Below are positions 32,098 to 40,299 of a stretch of 64,000 nucleotides of DNA, piece after piece (within the stretch, counting starts at the first letter, position 1; each line of letters starts with the position of its first letter). The stretch comes from Thermoproteota archaeon. Its GTDB lineage: Archaea > Thermoproteota > Nitrososphaeria_A > Caldarchaeales > Calditenuaceae. The notes under the pieces are model-generated. The model saw only the letters and a program-made list of their open reading frames with translations. It did no database searches and had not been told where the DNA came from. The translations under genes were made by a program, and so were the position numbers. Location: NCBI GenBank assembly GCA_030550235.1, contig JAUQPU010000001.1, positions 159,458 through 223,457 on the forward strand, written 5' to 3'.

Positions 32098-33256
32098 TCA
32101 GGAATCTGTACCTGGTTATGAGGATGGCTTCGGTGTAAAGATAAAGCTAATAGGGCTAGGAGGTGCGGGTAGCAACACAGTCCATAGGCTCACATCATCA
32201 GGGCTCTATGGCGCGACTGCTATAGCGGCGAACACAGATAGGCAGCATCTCGAAACCGTAAATGCCCACCAGAAGATTCTACTGGGCCCCAAAACTACCC
32301 GAGATCACGGAGCAGGCGGTAACCCGGAGATAGGTAGGCTAGCCGCTGAAGAGAGTGTCGACGAGATTAGAAAGGCGCTAGAGAATGCAGACCTAGTCTT
32401 TATAGCCGCTGGGCTGGGCGGGGGGACAGGAACCGGTGCGGCCCCAGTTTGCGCCAGGGTTGCAAAGGAGCTGGGCGCCATAGTAGTCGGCGTTGTGACA
32501 ATGCCTTTCAAGTTTGAGGGAGGCGTGCGTAAGAGGATAGCGCTCAGAGGGCTCTCCGAGCTCCAACAATACGTGAACACTGTCGTGGTAGTAGACAATA
32601 ATAGGCTGCTCGAGCTATACCCCCAGTACAACCTGAAGACAGCATTCGCACTCGCAGACGAGGTAATCAACAACATGATACTGAGCATAACTGAGTCGAT
32701 CGTGAAGCCAAGCCTCATAAACATCGACTTCGAGGACTTTAAGACCGTTGTATCCCGAGGGAGGCTAGCTACTCTCGGGATAGGGAGGAGCAGCTCGCCT
32801 AACAGGGCCGAAGAAGCCACATTCAACGCACTTCAGTCCCCACTCTTCGAAGGTAGCGTGGGGCTCGAGGGTGTATCAGCCGCAATAGTCCACGTCACTG
32901 GCGGCGAGGACATGAAATTGAAAGAAGCCTCCAGGCCACCCGAGATAATCTACGAGCTCATGGGAGACGATGGCCTGATAGTCTGGGGGGCGAGGGTAGA
33001 TAACTATTACAACTCCACCATACAGGTCTCACTGATACTTGCGGGGCTCGAGACCGAGAACTATATCCGAGAAATGGAAGCTGCTGTTCAGACTGTCGAG
33101 GAGTCATTCTTCAAACGCGAACCTATCCAAGAATTACCCCCCAAGAAAGAGGCAATAGAACCCCAGAGAGCAGAACAGAGAGAGGAGGACGAGCTAGACA
33201 AGATAATATCAGAACTAGGCATAAAGAGGCTCAGAACAGAAAAAGCAACACTATAA
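32090..33256 (+). CDS. ftsZ: cell division GTPase FtsZ
   Basis: A 388-residue tubulin-family GTPase. The nucleotide site reads IGLGGAGSNTV (21-31), the tubulin signature GGGTGTGAAP is at 110-119, and the T7 loop region IDFEDFKTVVSRG is present. A 60-residue charged C-terminal tail ends LDKIISELGIKRL, likely the partner-binding peptide. It forms the division ring in FtsZ-based archaea. Its presence argues against an ESCRT-only crenarchaeote. Start GTG 32090 overlaps the RHH gene and has GAGGAGG 9 nt upstream. I did not assign FtsZ1 or FtsZ2. Confidence 0.95.
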   Translation: MSSQESVPGYEDGFGVKIKLIGLGGAGSNTVHRLTSSGLYGATAIAANTDRQHLETVNAHQKILLGPKTTRDHGAGGNPEIGRLAAEESVDEIRKALENADLVFIAAGLGGGTGTGAAPVCARVAKELGAIVVGVVTMPFKFEGGVRKRIALRGLSELQQYVNTVVVVDNNRLLELYPQYNLKTAFALADEVINNMILSITESIVKPSLINIDFEDFKTVVSRGRLATLGIGRSSSPNRAEEATFNALQSPLFEGSVGLEGVSAAIVHVTGGEDMKLKEASRPPEIIYELMGDDGLIVWGARVDNYYNSTIQVSLILAGLETENYIREMEAAVQTVEESFFKREPIQELPPKKEAIEPQRAEQREEDELDKIISELGIKRLRTEKATL

Positions 33257-33279
33257 AAACGGCGACCAACGAGTTAAGA

Positions 33280-34605
33280 TTAGCCAGCAAACCTATCCTT
33301 TACCTCTTTCAACGCCCTCCTCATCGCTGAAGATATAGACTCTAGGTCATGCTCCGTATGGGCAAGTGTCACGCCATGATGGATCGTGTGAAACGGCAGC
33401 ATGTATATCCTTGAGTTGAGCATCGACTCTTGGAAGACGCTGTATTTTCTCGAGTCGCAGGCGAGAGCTGACCTATAGTCAACAACTTCTCTATCTGTGA
33501 AATATACTTGGAATTTGCCGGCGAAGTGCTGGATCCTGGCCTTGATGTTCAGCTCCTCAATCATCTCACTGAACATCTTTGCAAGCTTGGCCCCCGCCTC
33601 ATGTAGATATTTCTGAACCTTCCCATCTCTAAGCTCTTCAAGCACTACACGCGCAGCCGCCAGCGATATGTAATTGGAGTTGTAGGTGCCTGCGTACGCT
33701 ACTTTCCCCCTCTTGGGATGAACACTCTCCATCACCTCCCTCTTACCAACGACAGCACTTAGAGCGAAGCCGTTGGCAATTGCTTTACCGAAGACGGAAA
33801 GATCTGGAGTGACTCCGAAATACTCCTGTGCCCCTCCCGGCGCGCTTCTGAATCCTGTAATAACCTCGTCAAATATCAGCACAATACCATGCTCCCTAGT
33901 TATTTTACGTAGGAATTCTAGATATCCCTCTCTTGGCAGTATACATCCAGAATTAAACATAACTGGCTCGACTATTATTGCAGCCAGCTCATCCCTATGG
34001 TTCGATATTATCCGTTCCGTCGCCTCAATGTTATTGAAGGGGATAATGACCACATTCTCAGCTACACCCCTAGCTAGCCCGGCGCTCTCGGGTATAGGTA
34101 CTGGCTCGTCAGGCGGTCCAGCCTTGTCAATTGACGGGTGACTACTGACCAGAACATAGTCATACCACCCATTATACCCCCCTTCAAGCTTAGCAATCTT
34201 GTATCTTCCAGTAAACCCGCGGGCAATATGTATAGCATGCATGACAGCCTCCGTACCTGTATTCGAGAATCTGACAGACTCTGCTGAAGGAATCATGCGC
34301 GAGAGCTGCTTGGAAACCTCAACACCTATATCTGGCTCCAAGCCTACAGTTAAGCCATAATCGAGGGCATCCTTAACCGCATCCACAACCTTCGGATACC
34401 CGTGACCTAGGATACAGGCACCCATGTTGATGACGCAGTCAATGTACTCGTTTCCATCTACATCCCAGATCCTCGAGCCCCTAGCTCTACTAAAATAAAT
34501 CGGATGTGGCTCCCTATATCTAAAGTTGGAGTGAACACCACCTGCCACATATCTATTCGCCTCTTCAAAAAGCATCATAGACCTCGAAAACCTGCCGGAA
34601 ACCAT
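33280..34605 (-). CDS. class III aminotransferase, glutamate-1-semialdehyde-mutase-like
   Basis: About 441 residues, PLP-dependent fold type I, class III. The PLP lysine is in FGKAIANGFALSAV, with IIVEPVMFNSG and LIFDEVITGFRSAPGG preceding. Overall it follows glutamate-1-semialdehyde 2,1-aminomutase (SNTGTEAVMHAIHIARGFTG), but related omega-aminotransferases share this pattern, so HemL function is not certain and no hem genes are adjacent. ATG 34605 is chosen because TTTAATGATAA lies about 24 nt upstream; the longer frame to 34644 would place the TATA box inside the gene. Confidence 0.75.
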   Translation of the reverse strand: MVSGRFSRSMMLFEEANRYVAGGVHSNFRYREPHPIYFSRARGSRIWDVDGNEYIDCVINMGACILGHGYPKVVDAVKDALDYGLTVGLEPDIGVEVSKQLSRMIPSAESVRFSNTGTEAVMHAIHIARGFTGRYKIAKLEGGYNGWYDYVLVSSHPSIDKAGPPDEPVPIPESAGLARGVAENVVIIPFNNIEATERIISNHRDELAAIIVEPVMFNSGCILPREGYLEFLRKITREHGIVLIFDEVITGFRSAPGGAQEYFGVTPDLSVFGKAIANGFALSAVVGKREVMESVHPKRGKVAYAGTYNSNYISLAAARVVLEELRDGKVQKYLHEAGAKLAKMFSEMIEELNIKARIQHFAGKFQVYFTDREVVDYRSALACDSRKYSVFQESMLNSRIYMLPFHTIHHGVTLAHTEHDLESISSAMRRALKEVKDRFAG

Positions 34606-34731
34606 GAACAGACACACGAAATTATCATTAAAAAACATTTGCATAAAAAAGCTAGGAAATTAACGCACTCTCCGCCTTCTCCGAACTCGCTGATAGCCTC
34701 CTTGGCATAATGAGTATGTTATCGACTTCTT

Positions 34732-35622
34732 CTATGCGATTTTTGACAGGAGTTTAAACTTAAAGTATTCTCTGGCGAGTAATATAGTGACTTTTCTGAG
34801 CTCATTGGTTGGATAGGCAGCATCCCTTACTCCTTGCTCGCTCCTCTCATACTTCAGTCCTCTAATGATTGCTATGGGCAATGCCTCGTCTGTCTGACCG
34901 ATTACTAAGTTGGCTGCTGCCGCGGATAGGTCAGTTAGGTCGTCGACCCCGCCAAACTTCGGCTTACCGTATAAATCTTTACCCGCGAATTTTCTTGAGA
35001 CAGGCATTATTCCCGAGGAGCCTAGTGCTATGTCTATTGTACCAAATTTGTCGAGCTTCCACTCGGTGTCCGAGATGATGACAGCGACGTCCATACCAGT
35101 CAGCTCCCTAATCCTCGCCCTTATTCTTCTGGCTGACTTGTCAGGGTCCTTTGGAATAGACGTGCAATAACCTGGGGGCGAATTGGAGAAGTCTATGCCA
35201 CCCCAGGTTAGCAGCCTACCATCCACATCGATTAAGAATAGATATGGGTGCTCGTTGATGACTTTTTGAGCAGCCTCCCTATCAGCTACATACTTCTCGA
35301 ATAAGTGCCTATACTTATCTGCAAGCTTTTTTATCGGAATCACCGCCCTGATCTCGCCAGCCCTTAGATACAGCTCCATGACCTCTGGCGGTGTCTTGTA
35401 TATTCTGGAGAGGCGGCGTGCTTTTGGGGAGGGCTTCACGTTCTTGAGATTGTGTAGCTGGCCCTCCACCTTGGAGACGATCTTCGACGTTATAACAACC
35501 ACATCTCCATCAACTATTCCGCCTGCCTGGCTTTTAGCCGCTCTCACTATCAACTCGGGAAGGTCGATCTCCGGGCTAATATCCTCAGTTATCTTTAACC
35601 CGAAAATCTCTATCTTCTTCAT
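34732..35622 (-). CDS. CofE-like F420-0:gamma-glutamyl ligase paralog
   Basis: A 296-residue CofE-family protein, 49 residues longer than the other copy. It keeps DVVVITSKIVSKVEGQ, IPKDPDKSARRIRARIRELT, VAVIISDTEWK, and AAANLVIGQTDEALPIAI. The conserved HGLICANSGVD is replaced by DGRLLTWGGIDFSN, and about 30-40 extra residues (KKLADKYRHLFEKYVADREA) precede it. So the substrate pocket differs and it may act on another acceptor. A TTTTAATACA element about 30 nt upstream is the likely promoter. Confidence 0.8.
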   Translation of the reverse strand: MKKIEIFGLKITEDISPEIDLPELIVRAAKSQAGGIVDGDVVVITSKIVSKVEGQLHNLKNVKPSPKARRLSRIYKTPPEVMELYLRAGEIRAVIPIKKLADKYRHLFEKYVADREAAQKVINEHPYLFLIDVDGRLLTWGGIDFSNSPPGYCTSIPKDPDKSARRIRARIRELTGMDVAVIISDTEWKLDKFGTIDIALGSSGIMPVSRKFAGKDLYGKPKFGGVDDLTDLSAAAANLVIGQTDEALPIAIIRGLKYERSEQGVRDAAYPTNELRKVTILLAREYFKFKLLSKIA

Positions 35623-35682
35623 AATAGACTCTGTTTGGAGTATATCCTGAATTGTATTAAAAGTTTGGAGACGCCTCCTCTT

Positions 35683-37359
35683 TTAAGTCATTGTTGATAC
35701 TCTCTCCCTTCTCTGCATTATCTCCTGCTCGCTTACTTTTCTGAATAGTGGTTTTGGTTTTGTGATTTTTGTGTTAGGCTGGAGTAGGGTGTCCTCGAGT
35801 CGTCCCCAGCTGCCATTCTTATCATAGCCTAAACCAATCATCTCTCTCAGGGCGGCTGCTGTGTCTGGTGTGAAGATCTCTAGGAACACTGTTAGGGCTG
35901 CAACTATTTGTGAGGCTACGAAGAGTGTCGTAGCTGCCCTCTTAGGGTCTGTCTTCAGCAGCTTCCAGGGCTCCTTTAGGTTCAGGTAGCTGTTTGCTTC
36001 CTTGACTAGGTTGAGCACCTCGATCAGCGACTGCCTCTCTCGCACCTCATCCATCAGCTCATCGATTCTATGCTTAATCTCCCTTATCCTCATGAGGATC
36101 CTCTCATCATCGGCGTCCAGCGCATGGTGTTCAGGGACTTTTCCCTCGAAGTTTTGGTGTATGAATGTCAGGACCCTGTGGATATAGTTTCCTATGTCGT
36201 CGTTAAGGTCGCTATTCACCGTTGAGACAAAATCCTGCCACCTGAAGTTTGTATCACTGGTCTCTGGCCGGTTCTTGGCGAGATAATATCTCCAGTAGTC
36301 GCTGGGTAGGATTGCTAGCGCCTCGTCAAGCCAGACTCCTATTTTCTTGCTCTTGGAGAATTTCTGGCCTTCGAATGTTAAGTATTCTGTTGCAGAGACG
36401 TTCCATGGAAGTACATAGCCCTCGCCGTGTGCCAGTAGTAGTGCTGGGAGGATGATTGTGTGGAATGGTATATTATCCTTACCTATGAAGTAGACTGTTC
36501 TGGTTTGTTTGTCGAGCCAGTATTTCTCCCATAGGCTTGGCTCCCCCCTCGATATTCCGAGCTCCACAGTCGCTGAGATGTAGCCCAGAACCGCCTCGAA
36601 CCAGACGTAGATTGTTTTCTCCTCCGCGCCTGGGAATGGTGCTGGGATTCCCCACTTGTTATCGCGTGTTACGGCCCTAGGTCTAAGCCCCTCTTCTATC
36701 CAACTGAGGCTGAAAGCCTTGACACGCTCTGACAGGCTCGGGTTTGAGACGAGCCACTCCTTCAGTTTTTGTGAGAGTTGGGGCAGGTCAAGGAACCAGT
36801 GTCTTGTGGATCTGATTATCGGCGTTGACCCGCATATTGCGCATATGGGGTTAACCAGCTCTAGCGGGTCTAGGACTCTTCCACAGGCCTCGCACTGGTC
36901 CCCCCTCGCATAGCTATATCCGCAGTATGGGCATGTCCCATGGACAAATCTGTCGGGCAGGAATCTACGACAGTTGTCGCAGTAGAGCTGGTCCATTTCG
37001 CGGTCTATTATGTATCCGTTCTCGTAGATTCGTTTGAAGAAGTTCTGGCAGAAGGATATATGAATGGGGTTGTGGGTCCTGGTATAGTTGTCGAAAGAGA
37101 GACCAAAATTCTTGAAGATCTCGACAACCTTGGCGTGGAACTTGTCTGTCAGGGTCTTCGGCTCCACCCCCCGTTTCGCTGCCTCAACCTCTATGGGCGT
37201 GCCATGCTCGTCGGAGCCGCTTACGAAGACTACATCCTCACCCCTTACCCTTAGGTAGCGTGCATAGATATCAGCGGAGAGCTCGGAGCCGATCAGGTTG
37301 CCAATGTGCGGTATCCCGTGGATGTAAGGCCATGCTCCCCCGACAATCCACCTACCGAG
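35683..37359 (-). CDS. metG: methionyl-tRNA synthetase (start codon non-canonical or frame-disrupted)
   Basis: A class Ia synthetase of about 558 residues. The frame upstream of the first canonical start (GTG 37167) reads RWIVGGAWPYIHGIPHIGNL, containing the HIGH motif, then VVFVSGSDEHGTPIEVEAAK. It continues with four CXXC zinc knuckles (CDNC, CPYC, CEAC, CAIC), WFEAVLGYISA and KFSKSKKIG (KMSKS loop). Between the in-frame TGA at 37366-37368 and the HIGH motif no ATG, GTG or TTG occurs. A CTC at 37359 lies 6 nt after GGTGA. ATG 37372, well placed behind a TTTAATAA box, is one frame off. So the start is CTC/ATT, or an indel or frameshift is present. Confidence 0.8.
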   Translation of the reverse strand, partial: LGRWIVGGAWPYIHGIPHIGNLIGSELSADIYARYLRVRGEDVVFVSGSDEHGTPIEVEAAKRGVEPKTLTDKFHAKVVEIFKNFGLSFDNYTRTHNPIHISFCQNFFKRIYENGYIIDREMDQLYCDNCRRFLPDRFVHGTCPYCGYSYARGDQCEACGRVLDPLELVNPICAICGSTPIIRSTRHWFLDLPQLSQKLKEWLVSNPSLSERVKAFSLSWIEEGLRPRAVTRDNKWGIPAPFPGAEEKTIYVWFEAVLGYISATVELGISRGEPSLWEKYWLDKQTRTVYFIGKDNIPFHTIILPALLLAHGEGYVLPWNVSATEYLTFEGQKFSKSKKIGVWLDEALAILPSDYWRYYLAKNRPETSDTNFRWQDFVSTVNSDLNDDIGNYIHRVLTFIHQNFEGKVPEHHALDADDERILMRIREIKHRIDELMDEVRERQSLIEVLNLVKEANSYLNLKEPWKLLKTDPKRAATTLFVASQIVAALTVFLEIFTPDTAAALREMIGLGYDKNGSWGRLEDTLLQPNTKITKPKPLFRKVSEQEIMQRRERVSTMT

Positions 37360-37364
37360 CTCTA

Positions 37365-37370
37365 CTCACC
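37365..37370 (-). promoter_or_regulatory. Shine-Dalgarno-like GGTGAG upstream of metG
   Basis: The minus strand reads GGTGA, then 6 nt, then CTC GGT AGG TGG ATT, the codons just before the conserved WIVGGAWPY. The spacing equals that of the CTG-started genes. A TTTAATAA box lies about 25 nt further upstream. Confidence 0.35.
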
Positions 37371-37402
37371 ATTTGGAGCATGACTGAGCTGGCTTATTAA
37401 AT

Positions 37403-37684
37403 CTAGCCCTGCTTTTCTGGTTGCCGCCTCAGCTTGAAGACAGCTACTACTACTGCGGCTAGGATAATCTGCCAGAAAATGAGGTCGATTATGAGGGCTG
37501 TGATGTCTATGGACCAGGCGTCGGCTGGGCCGGCGAACGTAGAGAGTGTGTGAGTGGCCCATCTGAGGGGGATGCCATAGTCATCGTGGACGAAGTCAGG
37601 CCACTCTAGCCTAAACCCCCACGCTAGGCTAATGATCACACAAATAGACCAGACAGCCAATACCGCTAGGATACGCCGCATCAA
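37403..37684 (-). CDS. small membrane protein, two TM segments
   Basis: A 93-residue protein with TM helices at about 5-24 and 62-82 and an extracytoplasmic-looking aromatic linker (WPDFVHDDYGIPLRWATHTL). The end RRQPEKQG is basic, so both termini are probably cytoplasmic. No family recognised. It lies 31 nt beyond metG's upstream promoter and downstream of two tiny hydrophobic ORFs on the same strand. Confidence 0.55.
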   Translation of the reverse strand: MMRRILAVLAVWSICVIISLAWGFRLEWPDFVHDDYGIPLRWATHTLSTFAGPADAWSIDITALIIDLIFWQIILAAVVVAVFKLRRQPEKQG

Positions 37685-37745
37685 TTACGGACATGAAGAG
37701 CATGGCGCATATATTAGCGAATGCCAGATAATGGTCCTTGACATT

Positions 37746-37850
37746 TTAAAAGTATTGGTGCTTTGACTCGTTGGACCATATCTGGAAATACCACTGAGAA
37801 AACCATATGAATATAGCGGCAATTATTATGCCGGCGATAGCCCAAACTAT
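37746..37850 (-). CDS. possible tiny membrane protein, start unresolved
   Basis: One frame encodes about 34 residues with a clear TM helix, WAIAGIIIAAIFIWFSQWYF, then a polar tail ending in TAA at 37746. A perfect GGAGG stands immediately upstream, but the only start after it (TTG, 6 nt) is in another frame. Either a non-standard start, a one-base indel, or a decayed gene. Composition strongly favours a real membrane segment. Confidence 0.3.
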   Translation of the reverse strand: MVWAIAGIIIAAIFIWFSQWYFQIWSNESKHQYF

Positions 37851-37908
37851 GCCTCCTTAAACGCTGCCCAAAACATTGAATACATCTTTTAGAGTAGTTA
37901 GTATTGCA

Positions 37909-38037
37909 CTACTGCTTTAGATCATTCTTCCCAAAAATATATACAAATGAGAAGACCAGAATGATGATAAAGATGGCGAAAATCACCCTCAGTATCTCGG
38001 CTAATTTTTTCAAAAACCCCTCAAATGGCTTGCTCAA
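37909..38037 (-). CDS. 42-residue single-TM protein
   Basis: From TTG 38037 the frame reads MSKPFEGFLKKLAEILRVIF, then an uninterrupted hydrophobic helix to VYIFGKNDLKQ and TAG. An amphipathic basic N-terminus followed by one TM helix is typical of small accessory subunits of respiratory or secretion complexes. It is preceded by an AT-rich palindromic box centred 34 nt upstream. No homolog is recognised. With 37403-37684 and 37746-37850 it makes a row of small membrane ORFs. Confidence 0.5.
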   Translation of the reverse strand: MSKPFEGFLKKLAEILRVIFAIFIIILVFSFVYIFGKNDLKQ

Positions 38038-38064
38038 TTTAAACCAATGAGGGTATGGATTGAT

Positions 38065-38078
38065 AATATTTAAATATT
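38065..38078. promoter_or_regulatory. 14-bp palindromic AT box AATATTTAAATATT
   Basis: A perfect palindrome that contains TTTAAA and lies 27-40 nt upstream of TTG 38037 on the minus strand. It is the best TATA candidate for the 42-residue membrane protein. It is too far (75 nt) from tRNA-Lys, which has its own TTTAAATTTTA at about 38118-38128. Confidence 0.45.
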
Positions 38079-38151
38079 GATATTGAGGGGACGCCTCTCC
38101 AAATACTGACGACTATGTTTAAATTTTATTACAGGTTCCTGAGAATAAAGG

Positions 38152-38225
38152 GGGCCCGTAGCTCAGGCAGGTAGAGCGGCCGGCTCTTAACCGGTAGGTC
38201 GAGGGTTCAAATCCCTCCGGGCCCG
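38152..38225 (+). tRNA. tRNA-Lys (CTT)
   Basis: Acceptor GGGCCCG/CGGGCCC, D arm with GTAGCTCAGGCAGGTAGAGC, anticodon loop CTCTTAA giving CTT, T arm GAGGG-TTCAAAT-CCCTC, discriminator G. No intron, no encoded CCA. A TTTAAATTTTA box lies about 25-30 nt upstream. It is nearly identical in body to tRNA-Lys(TTT) at 58595. Confidence 0.95.
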
Positions 38226-38290
38226 TCTGCCCCTCAGCCAATATTAAATACTTGGGGGTGCTGTATAACGCCTGAGAGGGGAATGTGTTT

Positions 38291-38749
38291 ATGACTAAAA
38301 GGATTGTTGCGGAGGTTGTCAAGCTAATAAGTAGCCCCAGAACGACGGGCCTAGCTACGCTCAGGCATTATCCTATGGAAAGAAGGATTTACCAGAGGTT
38401 TGGGACCTGCGGGTTCAGCCTCGAGATTCTCCAGTCTGAGGGTGATAAAAAGAGAAGGTTCTATGTGCTTGTGGAAGCGCGGGCTCGGGGTTCGGCTAAA
38501 GGTCCAAAGAAAAGCTACGAGAGAGTGGGTGGGGATGTAAGATGCGTGATAGCTGAGGACGTGGACGGTGTGCTCAAATACAGAGTATTAAGGGGGCGAT
38601 ACAGAAACATGGCAGAGTTATTCAAGAGCGTGGAGGAAGTTAGGAGTGCATTCTACGAGCGATATAGGACCCTAAAACCGGGGGTGGCTGAAAAGGAAAT
38701 CTTTCACGTGGCAGGTATCCCTGATGACGAGCTACTCTTGGGAGTTTAG
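38291..38749 (+). CDS. hypothetical basic protein
   Basis: A 152-residue protein from ATG 38291 (GTG 38285 possible). It is rich in Arg and Lys (KKRRFYVLVEARARGSAKGPKKSYERVG) with a mixed alpha/beta pattern and no membrane segment, so nucleic-acid binding is conceivable. No family recognised. It starts 65 nt after tRNA-Lys and may use readthrough or a promoter in that gap. Confidence 0.55.
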   Translation: MTKRIVAEVVKLISSPRTTGLATLRHYPMERRIYQRFGTCGFSLEILQSEGDKKRRFYVLVEARARGSAKGPKKSYERVGGDVRCVIAEDVDGVLKYRVLRGRYRNMAELFKSVEEVRSAFYERYRTLKPGVAEKEIFHVAGIPDDELLLGV

Positions 38750-38849
38750 CAAAGCTTCCAGATAATGCCATCGTAGTACTGGGGTATATCTACGTCTCTG
38801 GAATGTGGAAAACTCTTTATTCTTAGAGGAAGAAGTTGGGATTCTCGAG

Positions 38850-39140
38850 ATGGATAGAGTGGCTCGCGGACTGTTTGAGGTTGGCTTGGGGCTGGGGGTT
38901 GGCTTAGCGCCTACGCTCGCTGGACTTGCTCTAACAGCCCTTGGGATGGCTTCTTCCCCCTTCGTTCGGGGGCTTATAACAGAGCTGGCTGGGCTATTAT
39001 CGGTTAACTTGCTTCTAAGCATTCTCGCAAGCCCGGTCGTCTTGATAGGCCTGATAGATTTCAGGAATGGAATTCGTGCAAGGGCTGAGGCGCTGAGCAC
39101 GCAGGGAGAGGAGAGCCGAACGATACCAACTTCTCCTTGA
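38850..39140 (+). CDS. small membrane protein
   Basis: About 96 residues from ATG 38850. Two to three hydrophobic helices (GLGLGVGLAPTLAGLALTAL and LITELAGLLSVNLLLSILAS, then PVVLIGLIDF) are followed by a charged tail. ATG 38850 is chosen over GTG 38805 because a CTTTATTCTTA element at 38813-38823 would otherwise lie inside the gene. No family recognised. Convergent with sucC, 6 nt apart. Confidence 0.5.
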   Translation: MDRVARGLFEVGLGLGVGLAPTLAGLALTALGMASSPFVRGLITELAGLLSVNLLLSILASPVVLIGLIDFRNGIRARAEALSTQGEESRTIPTSP

Positions 39141-39146
39141 GACTGT

Positions 39147-40262
39147 CTATGATGTCTGCTTGACCGCCGCCTCTGCAGCCTCCATCATCCGAGTAAAGTA
39201 TCCTATATTCCTCGAGGCCAGTATCCTTCTCCCCTCCTCTTCCCTTGTGCCGACAAGCCTCACTACTATCTTTTTGGAACCTCCAAACTCGTCATAAGCC
39301 CTAACTATGCCATCCGCCACCTCGTCACATCGAGTAATTCCGCCAAGGACGTTTAGAAAGACTAGTTTAACATGAGGCCTATTAAAGAGAAACTTTAGAG
39401 CAGTGTATACCCTCTCTGCTGATGCCCCTCCACCTAGGTCGAGAAAGCATCCTGGCCTACCGCCAAGCGTGTAAACCAAGTCCATGGTAGCCATTGTCAA
39501 TCCTGCCCCATTGCAGATGATCCCAATATCGCCGTCCAGCTCCACATAGTTTAGACCAAGCCTAACCGCCTCACTTTCGACACCAGCCTCTCCAGCGAAC
39601 TTGAATCCGTGGAGCCGAGCAGCATTATCGTCCAGTATAATCTTGGCGTCAAGGGCAACTAGCCTACCATCGTCGGTCAATGCTAGTGGATTGATTTCTG
39701 CGAGGTCGCAGTAGTATTGCCTATAGACACTATAGAGCTTCTTTACTATGTCTTGGAATTGTTTGGCAGTCTCGGAGGATAGTTTTAGGTGGGCTAGAAG
39801 CATTCTTATCTGCCAGTCATGCAGCCCTATGAGCGGGTCTATCGGAGCCCTAACGAGGGCCTCTGGGTGGCTCTTTGAGAGTTCCTCTACATCTACGCCT
39901 CCCATTCTGGAGGCAAGTATCAGGTGTCTGTTTGAAGTCCTGTCTACGATTATTGAGAGATAGAGCTCCTCAGAATGCCTCACAGCCTCTGCGACCACCA
40001 GCCTCTTAACCCTCTCACCCCTAATCTCCATGCCCAAAATCTCTCCAGCCACTTTCCCGACATCTTGAAGTGCCTCCACAACCCTCACACCACCCGCCTT
40101 CCCCCTACCGCCCACCAGCACCTGAGCCTTCAAGACAACCGGGGGACTGATCTGCTCAGCCGCCCTTACCGCTTGATTAGGATCGTCGACAACACTGTAT
40201 CTAGGAGTCGGTATTCCAGCCTCAGTAAATAGCCTCAACCCCTCGTACTCGATGAGCCTCAT
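39147..40262 (-). CDS. sucC: succinate-CoA ligase (ADP/GDP-forming) beta subunit
   Basis: A 371-residue ATP-grasp CoA ligase beta chain. Landmarks: YEGLRLFTEAGIPTPRY, VLKAQVLVGGRGKAGGV (nucleotide binding), LAEINPLALT (metal) and NGAGLTMATMDL with LDLGGGAS. It pairs with an alpha chain SucD, which is not in the window. Malate-CoA ligase beta chains are close relatives, so the substrate is inferred. The lack of sucD next door is unusual, since the two are normally adjacent. Confidence 0.85.
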   Translation of the reverse strand: MRLIEYEGLRLFTEAGIPTPRYSVVDDPNQAVRAAEQISPPVVLKAQVLVGGRGKAGGVRVVEALQDVGKVAGEILGMEIRGERVKRLVVAEAVRHSEELYLSIIVDRTSNRHLILASRMGGVDVEELSKSHPEALVRAPIDPLIGLHDWQIRMLLAHLKLSSETAKQFQDIVKKLYSVYRQYYCDLAEINPLALTDDGRLVALDAKIILDDNAARLHGFKFAGEAGVESEAVRLGLNYVELDGDIGIICNGAGLTMATMDLVYTLGGRPGCFLDLGGGASAERVYTALKFLFNRPHVKLVFLNVLGGITRCDEVADGIVRAYDEFGGSKKIVVRLVGTREEEGRRILASRNIGYFTRMMEAAEAAVKQTS

Positions 40263-40299
40263 AATTTACGACTCCGATGAAATGTTGGGCTTCGTGCTT

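Noticed and set aside
38119-38322. Minus-strand ORF across tRNA-Lys(CTT)
   Set aside because: Overlaps a complete tRNA on the other strand; the peptide is a known kind of tRNA-antisense artefact (EGFEPSTYRL-like text).
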